A DNA stretch of 64,000 nucleotides from JAAFJU01 sp043764895 (GCA_043764895.1 JAYUJY010000216.1:60570-124569); one strand, 5' to 3'. Counted from the first letter of the stretch, positions 40,937-49,133 are shown. Program-made: numbers and translations. Notes: generated from the sequence alone by a model not told the origin.

Positions 40937-43318
40937 ATGGCTTTTGATATACGCCTTCACGTAGACCTTGATTCAAAGAACCGCGCCATTTGTCCTGCCT
41001 GCCAACAGTCTAAAGGCGAAGGACATATCAATCGTAACCTATCTGTCCTCGAAAAAGGAGGTTATAAGTGTCATCGCGGATGTACAACCGACGAGATTCG
41101 TGCAGCCCTTAACCAACCCCGAGACAGACAAATCCCCACCGCCCTCGCCAAACCCCCGAAGAACGTCACCGTCACCCCGCAAAAAGTGAGGGAAGCCCAC
41201 GACGCCCTTCTCAAAAACATCGAGGCCATGGGATGGCTCGAAGATCGAGGCATCGACCACACCGCCGTCGTCCGTCACCGTCTCGGACTCACCCGAGCCA
41301 AACAAGGCGATCACCATATCCCCTCGATCGCCATTCCCATCCCCGCCACCGACGACGGCACCCAGTACTACCAGAAGAAACGGATCGCCCCCTGGATTCC
41401 CACAGATAAGCGCCCTAAAGACTGGAGCGCCTGGAGCCAATACGGCATCCAACCCATGGTTTACTTCACCCACAAACCCACAGACGCAAAAGAGACTTGG
41501 CTATGTGAGGGAGAGTGGGATGCGATTCTTCTAGCCGATCACATCATCACGACCTCATTCATGCGCGATCGAGTTGCGATCGCCTGCTTCACCTGCGGAG
41601 CTGGAAACATTCCGCCCCAAGAGCAGATCGATCGGCTCCCCGGCAAAGTCACCATCCTTTACGACCTGGACGAACCGGGCGAGAAAGGTGCGCTCAAACT
41701 GCAATCTCACCTAACCGATCGCGCCTTCATCGCCACCGTCCCAACGCCCGACGGCGACGACGACGAAATCCCTAAAGGCTGGGACATCTCCGACTACCTC
41801 AACGACGGCGGCGGACTAGGAAAACTGCACGGAGCGATCGAACACGCCACCCCCTACACCATCCCCAAAGCTCACAACCCGCTTCTGTTGCGCCTCAAAA
41901 CCAACGATGAATTCATGAGCGAGGCGAAGGACTATGTAGAGTGGCTAGTCCCCGACCTCCTCACCCAAGACGAACTCTTTATCATTGGGATGCCTCCACG
42001 GGGCGGAAAATCGCTATTCTGCCTCACCCTCGCCAAAGCCGTCGCGACAGGGGGTAACTTCCTCGATCGGCCCGTCACCCAAGGAGCCGTCATCTACGTC
42101 AACCTCGAAGACTCCCCCACCAAAATCAAACAGCGCCAAATCGCCCAAGGATGGTCAGACGGACTCCCCGTCTACTGGCTAGACAAATTCAAACTCTCTG
42201 AACTTGATCACCTGATCGCGATCGCCGACGAACTCCCAGACCTTCGCCTCATCGTCCTCGACACCTTCAGCCGCGTCCGCGACGACAACCAAAAGGAAAG
42301 TAGCGCCGAACTTGGCAGAACCCTAGAACCCCTCCAAGAGTTCGCCAAAGAACGCGGCATCTGCATCCTCATCACTCACCACACCGGGAAAGCAGGCGGC
42401 GATAACCCATCCGCCGACCCCTTCGACATGCTCCGAGGGTCAGGTTCTATCCGTGCCACTTGCCGGGGGGCGATCGTCATCGTCCCCGGCGAACATTCAT
42501 ACCGACTGCTTGCAGAAAATGGCTACAGTGACCAACTCGACATCAACGTCAAAGTCAGCCCCGAGACCCTCGAATGGAAAATGCTAGGCAACTGGACCCC
42601 ACGGATAGACGGAGACATGCGAACCCAAATCCTAGACTTCCTTAACCTGAACGGAGAAGGCACTGTCTCAAGCGTAGCCAAAGACCTCAGCTTCAACGCA
42701 ACGTCTGTAAGTACCATCCTGAGTCGGTTGCAGCGTGAAGGCTTACTTGAAAAACGAGCCGGGAAAGGTCGCGCACCCGGAATTTATAGCCGTAGCTCAA
42801 ACTTGCTCAAACAGCTCGAAGCCGAGTTTGAGCATCCAAACCCAGACGGGGTAAGCGATACAAGCTTGCTCAAACAAGATCCTTTTCCTAAGGTTTCTTC
42901 TGAAAAAGTGATCATTTTAGAGAAAAGTGATCATTCGACTCTCGCCAGAAATAAATGTGCCAGTCTAGTACAAACGAACGCCCCAATGATCACTTCTACT
43001 TCAAATGATCACTTTTTTCCTACAGTACCTAAGCTGTTTGAGCTAGCCTGTAACCCAGACGGGGTGAGGGATGTATGCTCAAACAGCAAAATCGAGAGTT
43101 TGAGCAAGTTTGAGCAAACTGGCACAACCACTACCACCGCGACGATCGCCGTCGGATCCAAAGTCCGATACGTCGGCGCGCGCGCTTCCATGAGCAGTCT
43201 CTGTGGAACCAAACGCTTAGAGATTCTTGCGATCACCGGAGACGAAGCAGAGGTTACATATCGCTCTTGGGTCATCACACAGACCATCCCCCTGACAGAT
43301 TTACGTCCCACCCGTTAA
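40937..43318 (+). CDS. Primase-helicase replication protein of the element
   Basis: 793 aa from ATG 40937, with AAAGGA at 40924-40929. Domains in order: a Cys zinc-ribbon-like start (CPACQQSKGEG...KCHRGCT, about 14-45); a Toprim-like core with the acidic CEGEWDAILLADH near 195 and LYDLDEPGEKGA near 240; and a RecA-fold ATPase with Walker A GMPPRGGKS near 348, Walker B LRLIVLDTFS and ITHHTGKAGG. A winged helix follows near 565-615 (VSTILSRLQREGLLEK), then a repeat-rich tail. This is the primase/RepA-type protein of satellites and plasmids. The repeat cluster at 42795-43115 lies inside its 3' part. Confidence 0.9.
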   Translation: MAFDIRLHVDLDSKNRAICPACQQSKGEGHINRNLSVLEKGGYKCHRGCTTDEIRAALNQPRDRQIPTALAKPPKNVTVTPQKVREAHDALLKNIEAMGWLEDRGIDHTAVVRHRLGLTRAKQGDHHIPSIAIPIPATDDGTQYYQKKRIAPWIPTDKRPKDWSAWSQYGIQPMVYFTHKPTDAKETWLCEGEWDAILLADHIITTSFMRDRVAIACFTCGAGNIPPQEQIDRLPGKVTILYDLDEPGEKGALKLQSHLTDRAFIATVPTPDGDDDEIPKGWDISDYLNDGGGLGKLHGAIEHATPYTIPKAHNPLLLRLKTNDEFMSEAKDYVEWLVPDLLTQDELFIIGMPPRGGKSLFCLTLAKAVATGGNFLDRPVTQGAVIYVNLEDSPTKIKQRQIAQGWSDGLPVYWLDKFKLSELDHLIAIADELPDLRLIVLDTFSRVRDDNQKESSAELGRTLEPLQEFAKERGICILITHHTGKAGGDNPSADPFDMLRGSGSIRATCRGAIVIVPGEHSYRLLAENGYSDQLDINVKVSPETLEWKMLGNWTPRIDGDMRTQILDFLNLNGEGTVSSVAKDLSFNATSVSTILSRLQREGLLEKRAGKGRAPGIYSRSSNLLKQLEAEFEHPNPDGVSDTSLLKQDPFPKVSSEKVIILEKSDHSTLARNKCASLVQTNAPMITSTSNDHFFPTVPKLFELACNPDGVRDVCSNSKIESLSKFEQTGTTTTTATIAVGSKVRYVGARASMSSLCGTKRLEILAITGDEAEVTYRSWVITQTIPLTDLRPTR
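42795..43115. repeat. Mirror-symmetric repeat cluster in the primase gene
   Basis: Eight copies of GTTTGAGC or its complement: 42795, 42805, 42826, 42868, 43036, 43077, 43098, 43108. Four of GTGATCATT or complement: 42908, 42927, 42985, 43004. Two of CCCAGACGGGGT: 42841 and 43054. Orientations are mirrored about a centre near 42960. This is far beyond coding need and looks like an origin or a multi-protein binding region. Confidence 0.8.
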
Positions 43319-43336
43319 AACCACAATCACAAAATC

Positions 43337-44206
43337 ATGAATCCCCACATCCCCAAACAGCTCAAAGAGCTATGGGTCGGTTTTACTGCGTACAAAACCA
43401 CCCATCTCAATCCCAACACCATCACCAAAACCTACGGGGCCAAAGCGCGGCTCTTAGAGCGCATCCCGATCTACTGCTCCAGCGCCCAAGACATCATCGA
43501 CTGGCTCGAACCCAACTTCTCCACCGAAACCAATCGACGATTCATTGAAGGGTTCATCGCTTGCTATGACTGGGCCATCCGAACCGAACGCGCCAGCTCC
43601 AATCCATTCAAGCGCTACGATCGTCACTTCCCCAAGAAACCCAAAGACCAAATCCAAGCCTTCACCAACGAAGAGCGCGCCGCCATCCTCCACGCCTTCC
43701 AGCTCGAATCGCCTCACTACTACCCCTACATCAATTTCTGTTTCAGAACGGGATGCAGACATGAGGAAGCCCGAGGGCTGGAATGGGCAGGCGTAAAAAA
43801 GACCCATATCCACTTCTACCAAGCGATCGCCGTCCACTTCACCGAACCCACGCCCATCAAAACCGGAACGACCCGCAACTTCCCCATCACCCCCAAAATC
43901 CGGGAGATTCTCACCCGACAGCGCGGACTCTCCGACCGATGGGTTTTTCCATCCTTAGTCGGCACCCCGATCGAACCTCAAAACTTTATGAATCGCCACT
44001 GGAAACCCATCCTGACCGGACTCCAAAACAAAGGGGTCATCGACCATTACCTTCCCCCCAAACACACGAGGCATTCATTCATAACGCTCTCGCTTCGGAA
44101 CAAGGTGGAAGTCACAGACATAGCCAAACTTGTCGGCAATTCGGCGGACACCATCTGGCGACATTACGCCGCTGCGAGCAGAGATATCGAAGTCGAAGAT
44201 TTCTGA
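43337..44206 (+). CDS. Tyrosine recombinase (integrase) of the element
   Basis: 289 aa. The N-terminal core-binding domain is at about 15-95 (LNPNTITKTYGAKARLLERI). The catalytic domain has the first Arg in FRTGCRHEEARGLEW near 138, the HxxR box in LPPKHTRHSFITLS near 240 and the terminal IWRHYAAASRDIE with the nucleophile Tyr near 277. It integrates and excises the element at tRNA-Arg. It begins 18 bp after the primase stop and ends 87 bp from the tRNA, the usual place. Confidence 0.93.
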   Translation: MNPHIPKQLKELWVGFTAYKTTHLNPNTITKTYGAKARLLERIPIYCSSAQDIIDWLEPNFSTETNRRFIEGFIACYDWAIRTERASSNPFKRYDRHFPKKPKDQIQAFTNEERAAILHAFQLESPHYYPYINFCFRTGCRHEEARGLEWAGVKKTHIHFYQAIAVHFTEPTPIKTGTTRNFPITPKIREILTRQRGLSDRWVFPSLVGTPIEPQNFMNRHWKPILTGLQNKGVIDHYLPPKHTRHSFITLSLRNKVEVTDIAKLVGNSADTIWRHYAAASRDIEVEDF

Positions 44207-44293
44207 TTATTCTCTAATGATTAAGTCCGGCTCCAGAGAAGTCTCTCAACCAGAACTTAATGGGTAGTAGAATAATGAAATGCCTTCTAGGAA

Positions 44294-44367
44294 CGGGACT
44301 GGCGGGACTCGAACCCTCGACCTACCGCTTAGGAGGCGGTCGCTCTATCCATCTGAGCTACAGCCCC
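44294..44367 (-). tRNA. tRNA-Arg (anticodon CCT)
   Basis: 74 nt on the minus strand, 5' end at 44367 (GGGGCTG pairs with CAGTCCC, discriminator G). Anticodon stem ACCGC/GCGGT with loop CTCCTAA gives CCT. The T-stem GAGGG/CCCGC has an A-G mismatch. Bases 44294-44335 come from the integrated element; the 5' part is host. Confidence 0.93.
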
Positions 44368-44510
44368 AAACCGAACTTTTTAATTCTACATCATTCTAGT
44401 TTAGCCAGGATTTTCTACCCTCGAAGCGATCGATCGTCCCCTTGTCATGGCACACTGAGAACCTGTGATATTTCTTCACATGATCGTTAGTGTATAAATA
44501 AGGAGATCGC

Positions 44511-45485
44511 ATGGACCTGAGTTTGGTCGCGTCAAACTTTTTGAATCCGCCCATTTTGTTCTTCTTTTTGGGGATGATCGCTGTCCTAGCCAAGTCAGAT
44601 CTAGAAATTCCCCAGCCGATTCCAAAGTTTTTCTCGCTGTATCTCCTCATTGCGATCGGCTTCAAGGGCGGGGTCGAACTTGTCAATAGCGGACTGACTC
44701 AGGCGGTGTTGCTGGCGATCGGAGCGTCTATCTTCATGTCCTGCGCCGTGCCTATTTATACCTATTTTATTTTGCGGACCAAGCTGGATGCCTACAACTC
44801 CGCTGCGATCGCCGCCACCTACGGAGCCATCAGTGCCGTCACCTTTATCACCGCTAGCACCCTGCTCGAACAGCTCGAAATCCCGTCCGATGGCTATATG
44901 GTTGCTGCTTTGGCGCTTATGGAATCCCCCGCAATTATTGTGGGATTGATTTTAGTTCAAGTCTTTGGGAATGCCCGAGAAGACGGCGAAAAAGTGGACT
45001 GGGGTGAGGTGCTGCGAGAATCCTTTTTAAATGGTTCGGTGTTCTTGCTCTTTGGCAGCATTGCAGTGGGCATGTTGAGCGGTGAACATGGTTATGAAAA
45101 AGTGAAGCCGTTCATTGGCGATATGTTCTACGGTGCGTTGATGTTTTTTCTGCTCGACATGGGTTTGATCGCTGCAAAACGGATTCGAGACTTGCAGAAA
45201 ACTGGATTCTTTTTGATCGCATTTGCTATTTTCATTCCCATTCTCAATGCTGCCATTGGAACGGCGATCGCCTATGCCATTCATATGCCAAAAGGGGATG
45301 CACTCCTGTTTGCAGTCCTCTGTGCAAGTGCCTCCTACATTGCCGTTCCAGCCGCCATGCGCATGAGTGTCCCCCAAGCCAACCCAAGCTTGTATATTTC
45401 CACAGCGCTTGCTGTCACGTTCCCCTTTAACATCGTATTTGGAATCCCGCTGTATCTCTTTGGGATTAATGCCATTTGGGGATAA
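44511..45485 (+). CDS. sbtA: SbtA-family sodium-dependent bicarbonate transporter
   Basis: 324 aa, about ten hydrophobic segments in two inverted halves, starting MDLSLVASNFLNPPILFFFL. IPKFFSLYLLIAIGFKGGVE, then AATYGAISAVTFITA, LMESPAIIVGLILV and the C-terminal YIAVPAAMRMSVP are SbtA family features. The protein is shorter than the classical SbtA (about 370 aa), chiefly in the central cytosolic loop. The regulatory gene sbtB, often adjacent, is absent; a coiled-coil gene follows instead. AAGGAG at 44498-44503 is the ribosome site. Whether it carries bicarbonate with high affinity cannot be seen. Confidence 0.85.
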   Translation: MDLSLVASNFLNPPILFFFLGMIAVLAKSDLEIPQPIPKFFSLYLLIAIGFKGGVELVNSGLTQAVLLAIGASIFMSCAVPIYTYFILRTKLDAYNSAAIAATYGAISAVTFITASTLLEQLEIPSDGYMVAALALMESPAIIVGLILVQVFGNAREDGEKVDWGEVLRESFLNGSVFLLFGSIAVGMLSGEHGYEKVKPFIGDMFYGALMFFLLDMGLIAAKRIRDLQKTGFFLIAFAIFIPILNAAIGTAIAYAIHMPKGDALLFAVLCASASYIAVPAAMRMSVPQANPSLYISTALAVTFPFNIVFGIPLYLFGINAIWG

Positions 45486-45535
45486 TGGAGTACTATAGAG
45501 GCAACTTTTATCCCGCCCGCAAAGAGTTGTCACCC

Positions 45536-45931
45536 ATGATCGCACCTGTTGAAACCCGCATTGATCAACTGGAAGCCTTAGCTGCCACTACATTGCTCGC
45601 CATTCGAGAGCTTGGCAATCGCCAAGACACGACTTTGCTTGCTATTCAAGAGCTTGCCAATCGACAAGAAGCGACTTCGCTTACCATTCAAGAGCTTGCC
45701 AATCGACAAGAAGCAACTCAAAAGCGGCTCGAGGCTGAGCACGATCGTTTTAAAGAATTTGACGAACGAATGGATCGCTTGGATGTCACGCTTGAAAAAG
45801 TGGGCGATCGGTTAGATCGGGTTTCTCTCCAGCAAGAGCTGAATGGGCAGCAAATTGCGTCTAATACGGCGGGACTCGTTGAATTGCGGAATCTGGTGGC
45901 GGACTTCGTTCGGGGACAGGGACACGCTTGA
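45536..45931 (+). CDS. Coiled-coil repeat protein
   Basis: About 131 aa from ATG 45536; the frame is open to 45476 across the sbtA stop. Near residues 20-65 a 14-residue (42-bp) unit repeats three times: AIRELGNRQDTTLL, AIQELANRQEATSL and TIQELANRQEATQK. A coil follows (RLEAEHDRFKEFDERMDRLD). No membrane segment. Cyanobacteria have many proteins of this sort of unknown role. It lies 50 bp behind sbtA and may be in one transcript. Confidence 0.65.
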   Translation: MIAPVETRIDQLEALAATTLLAIRELGNRQDTTLLAIQELANRQEATSLTIQELANRQEATQKRLEAEHDRFKEFDERMDRLDVTLEKVGDRLDRVSLQQELNGQQIASNTAGLVELRNLVADFVRGQGHA

Positions 45932-46045
45932 CGCAGACCTTAATCTTTGGATCCATTCAGGTACGGGGGCTGAGGTGCTAAAATCGGAGGAATAGAATCC
46001 CGATCGACTTACCGGGGATAACCTCCCCCAGCACTACAAAGCCCT

Positions 46046-47971
46046 ATGGTCATGATCTCAGAAGCAAACCCCGTTATTGAAAAACCGCCCTCGAAGGTGG
46101 AAGGCATCAAGGAACGCAGTGATTTTTTGCGTGAACCCGTCGCCTCTGAACTTAAAAATGACTTGAATTATTTCTCCGAAGATGCGATTCAACTCATGAA
46201 ATTTCACGGTTCCTATCAGCAGGACAACCGGGAAAATCGCATCAAAGGTCAAGAAAAAGACTACCAAATGATGCTGCGGACCCGTAGCCCAGGTGGATTT
46301 ATTCCAGCCGAACTGTATCTGACGCTCGATCGTCTGGCGGATCAGTATGGTAACGGGACGCTTCGGGCAACCACGCGTCAAGGCTTCCAGCTTCATGGGA
46401 TTTTGAAAAAGAATCTCAAAAATACGATCGCCGCGATCGTCAAAGGCATGGGATCGACGCTCGGAGCCTGCGGAGACCTGAATCGCAACGTGATGGCTCC
46501 GCCTGCGCCCTTTAGGAATCGTCCTGACTATGCGCTTGCTAGCGAGTATGCGAACCGAATTGCTGATCTGTTAACGCCACAAACGGGTGCTTACTACGAA
46601 ATTTGGCTCGATGGCGAAAAGGTGATTTCTGCTGAGGAAAATCCGGATGTCATCGCGGCTCGGACGGCTGCGAAGAATGGCACGACCTTTACGGATACTG
46701 AAGAACCTATTTACGGCGCTCTCTACATGCCGCGCAAATTCAAAATTGCGGTAACGATTCCGGGCGATAATTCAGTCGATTTATTTTCGCAGGATTTATC
46801 GCTGGTGGTGATCAGTAAACCAGACGGCAGCTTGCAGGGGTTCAATCTCTACGCAGGCGGCGGACTGGGCCGAACCCACGGCAAAGAAGAAACCTTCGCG
46901 CGCATTGCTGATCCGATCGGCTATGTGGATGGGGCCGATATTTACGATGCGGTGAAGGCGATTATTGCCACCCAACGGGACTATAGCGATCGCACCGATC
47001 GTCGTCACGCCCGATTGAAATACTTGATTCATGAGTGGGGCGTTGAACGATTCCGCACTCAGACGGAGCAGTATTTCGGCAAAGCCTTTCAGCCGATGAA
47101 AAAGACGATCGCTTGGACGTATTACGACTTCCTCGGATGGCACGAGCAAGGCGACGGGAAGTTCTTCGTGGGTATCTCCATTGAAAACGGTCGCGTTAAG
47201 GATGTCGGTGAGTTCAGGCTGAAGTCTGCCCTAAAACAGATTGTGTCTGACTACGGTTTGCCCATGCTGCTGACGCCCAGCCAAAATACGATTCTGTACG
47301 ATATCCGTCCGGACGACAAAGACGCTATCACCCAGATTTTGGCGGAACATGGGATCAAACGCGAAGATGAAATTGATGCATTAGAGCGCTACTCAATGGC
47401 TTGTCCTGCACTGCCTCTTTGCGGCCTTGCGACGGCGGAAGCGGAACGGGTCTTGCCCAGCATTCTCGATCGAATCCGTCTGACGTTGAGCCGAATTGGG
47501 CTTCCGGAAGAGCATTTCATCGTTCGGATGACGGGATGTCCGAATGGGTGCGCTCGACCGTATCTGGCGGAAATTGGCTTTGTGGGAAATGGTCCAAACC
47601 AGTATCAGCTTTGGTTAGGCGCTTGCCCCAATCAGACGCGTCTCTCGGAAGTTTATCTTGAGAAAATGAACGGCGACGATCTCGAAACGACGCTTGAACC
47701 GATGTTTGTCTTCTTCAAGAAACGTCGTAAAAAGAATGAGACGTTTGGAGATTTTTGCCATCGGATGGGGTTTGCAGCGATTCGCGAATTTGCGGCCACT
47801 TACAAACCTCGATCGCCCGGTCGATCGCCTGATCATCGCAAGCGGGTCACCCTTCGAGATGCCATTTATCTTCAGCTTCAACAAGTCGCGTTGTCTCAAG
47901 ACAAGTCCATGGCAGACTTAGCTACTGAGCTAATCGACCAAGCCTTGAATCCAAAGCCAACAGATTCTTAG
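46046..47971 (+). CDS. sir: Ferredoxin-sulfite reductase
   Basis: 641 aa. It reduces sulfite to sulfide with six electrons from ferredoxin, using sirohaem and a 4Fe-4S cluster. Ligand motifs are visible: MACPALPLCGLATAEAERV near 450 and MTGCPNGCARPYLAEIGFVG near 495. The N-terminal half has RTRSPGGFIPAELYLTLDRL and GTLRATTRQGFQLHGILKK. The ACPALPLCGLA form and overall length fit SiR better than nitrite reductase. The last 55 residues (VTLRDAIYLQLQQVALSQDK...) form an extra helical tail. Confidence 0.92.
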   Translation: MVMISEANPVIEKPPSKVEGIKERSDFLREPVASELKNDLNYFSEDAIQLMKFHGSYQQDNRENRIKGQEKDYQMMLRTRSPGGFIPAELYLTLDRLADQYGNGTLRATTRQGFQLHGILKKNLKNTIAAIVKGMGSTLGACGDLNRNVMAPPAPFRNRPDYALASEYANRIADLLTPQTGAYYEIWLDGEKVISAEENPDVIAARTAAKNGTTFTDTEEPIYGALYMPRKFKIAVTIPGDNSVDLFSQDLSLVVISKPDGSLQGFNLYAGGGLGRTHGKEETFARIADPIGYVDGADIYDAVKAIIATQRDYSDRTDRRHARLKYLIHEWGVERFRTQTEQYFGKAFQPMKKTIAWTYYDFLGWHEQGDGKFFVGISIENGRVKDVGEFRLKSALKQIVSDYGLPMLLTPSQNTILYDIRPDDKDAITQILAEHGIKREDEIDALERYSMACPALPLCGLATAEAERVLPSILDRIRLTLSRIGLPEEHFIVRMTGCPNGCARPYLAEIGFVGNGPNQYQLWLGACPNQTRLSEVYLEKMNGDDLETTLEPMFVFFKKRRKKNETFGDFCHRMGFAAIREFAATYKPRSPGRSPDHRKRVTLRDAIYLQLQQVALSQDKSMADLATELIDQALNPKPTDS

Positions 47972-47999
47972 GGCGTCCATTAAACGGTTTCTTCTAATT

Positions 48000-48040
48000 A
48001 AACGCGCTCGGTCTCCAATGGTACAGATCGGGCGCGTTTT
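48000..48040 (+). terminator. Terminator after sir
   Basis: AAACGCGC (48000-48007) pairs with GCGCGTTT (48032-48039), with a 24-nt loop that can form further pairs (CGGTCT/AGATCG), followed by TTTTAC. It ends the sir transcript. Confidence 0.7.
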
Positions 48041-48099
48041 ACACATGAACGTATAGTTAATCGCTCAATAGAAATGCGCTCAAATGCAACTATATTTTA

Positions 48100-48125
48100 G
48101 CGACAAGATCACACGATCTTGTCGC
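48100..48125. repeat. 11-bp perfect hairpin in a gene-free stretch
   Basis: GCGACAAGATC (48100-48110), loop ACAC, GATCTTGTCGC (48115-48125). No T-run. It is followed at 48150-48166 by a fragment of SDR1. The rest of 48041-48229 shows no gene. Confidence 0.5.
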
Positions 48126-48229
48126 GCTTCAATCCGATTCGCTACAGGCAAAGCTTCGCCAACGATCGCCTCTAACAGTTTACAATCTGCAAGAGGGGGA
48201 ATCATTCGGTGAATTCATAAAGATGAGGA

Positions 48230-48440
48230 TCTAAACAATTGCCCCTTCAGGGAGTTCCGAAGTGGGGATTTCAATTTTCCCGTTGTGACCGACGATAATC
48301 TTTGGTCGGTCGGAGACCATCGCATCTTTCGCTTGTTTGACTTGGGCAAGGACGATGCTCTTTGAGCCAGCAAGCTGAACGAGTTTGACGAGGGTGCGCG
48401 ATCGTTTGCAAAGCCTCCGGAAACGGGAATCGTACAGCCC
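48230..48440 (-). pseudogene. STAND-tail remnant with SDR1 and SDR2
   Basis: Minus-strand debris resembling the C-terminal part of the STAND gene: LVQLAGSKSIVLAQVKQAKDAMVSDRPK corresponds to the ...AIDLAQAKQAED region plus translated SDR2. One SDR1 (48403-48432) and one SDR2 (48293-48322) are present. No start codon or complete domain. Confidence 0.6.
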
Positions 48441-48474
48441 GTAACTCTCTTTAAGTCCTCCAAGATAACCTATA

Positions 48475-48680
48475 TCAATCACCTGAATCATCAAATAGAT
48501 CCTGAAGATCTCGGTATCCACTTACGACACGGAGAATCTCAACACACTGGTCAGAGACGGTGTAAAGGATTAGGTAGCTGTCTAATGAGAGACTACGGAG
48601 ACCAGGAAGAACGCAAAATAGTCGGCGATCGATTTTAGATCTTCGATCGCAGGTGGAGTGAGGCGAAATTCTCGTATCAT
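48475..48680 (-). pseudogene. ParE-family toxin broken by internal deletion
   Basis: ATG 48680 overlaps the antitoxin stop as ATGA. It reads MIREFRLTPPAIEDLKSIADYF, a typical ParE start, then shifts frame and stops at 48582. The normal C-terminal half continues in another frame: PGLRSLSLDSYLILYTVSDQ, CVEILRVVSGYRDLQDLF, ending at 48475. About 30 residues between the halves are missing. The toxin should be dead while its antitoxin is intact. Confidence 0.8.
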
Positions 48681-48949
48681 GATGCGGATGAATGACCATG
48701 TTTAGCGTAAAGATGGGCGCGAATTTCGTCCATTGCGGTTTTGCCATCTACGAGTTCGCCGCGCTGTGCAGCTTCCCAACCAATGAGAGCATCGCGTTGT
48801 AAGTCTTGTAATCGACCTTGGTAAATGTCTTCTTGTTGGCTCAGTAAGGAGACTCCAGCCATCAAGACTTCGATCGGAGAGTTGTAGCGTCCACTTACGA
48901 GTCGCTTTTGAACAAGTGCTTCCAGTTCTGGCGGGATAATAAGTTCCAT
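48677..48949 (-). CDS. ParD-like antitoxin
   Basis: 90 aa. The N-terminal part MELIIPPELEALVQKRLVSG, then YNSPIEVLMAGVSLL, is a ribbon-helix-helix of the ParD/CopG class. The C-terminal helix (WEAAQRGELVDGKTAMDEIR) is the usual ParE-binding region. It overlaps the start of a broken ParE gene by ATGA. It is likely to repress its own promoter. Confidence 0.85.
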   Translation of the reverse strand: MELIIPPELEALVQKRLVSGRYNSPIEVLMAGVSLLSQQEDIYQGRLQDLQRDALIGWEAAQRGELVDGKTAMDEIRAHLYAKHGHSSAS

Positions 48950-48984
48950 AGACTTTGGGTTAAATTATCTTATTTCCATTGTAG

Positions 48985-49130
48985 GACAAGGATGCTGGTT
49001 TAAGTATGACACGATCGCCCTTCCTCCCCTAAACCAACACAGACAACAGTTGGCGTAGCCTCCCGGAACGGGAATCGCGCACCTCCCGCGCCTGCATTCG
49101 ATGACCTCCGGTCGGTCAGAGACCATCGGA
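48985..49130 (-). other. Composite SDR1/SDR2 block
   Basis: Gap between DUF2442 and ParD genes. It holds SDR1 (49048-49078), the linker CGCACCTCCCGCGCCTGC and SDR2 (49099-49128) in the same order as in the tail of the intact STAND gene and at 49649-49754. No ORF. Confidence 0.7.
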
Positions 49131-49133
49131 TAT

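Larger units (their letters stand above)
32344..44335. mobile_element. Integrated 12-kb element in tRNA-Arg(CCT)
   Basis: It is bounded by the displaced tRNA half (32344-32388) and the rebuilt tRNA (44294-44367). The tyrosine recombinase gene ends 87 bp from the intact tRNA. Inside, a leftward block (32588-40546) and a rightward pair (primase-helicase, integrase) diverge from a repressor/operator region at 40313-40611. No terminase, portal, capsid or conjugation gene is recognised, so it may be a phage satellite, a plasmid-like integrative element or an unusual virus. Confidence 0.88.

Noticed and set aside
42795..43115. CRISPR-like repeats in the primase gene
   Set aside because: Repeats are 8-12 bp in both orientations with irregular spacing; fits binding sites, not CRISPR.
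44464..44480. CRP-type site TGTGA...TCACA before sbtA
   Set aside because: Spacer is 7 instead of 6 bases; too weak to annotate.
44260..44490. 76-codon plus ORF over the tRNA-Arg
   Set aside because: Covers the tRNA on the opposite strand; not a gene.
46046..47971. Ferredoxin-nitrite reductase (nirA)
   Set aside because: The length of 641 aa and the ACPALPLCGLA form around the cluster ligands fit sulfite reductase better, and no nitrate genes adjoin.
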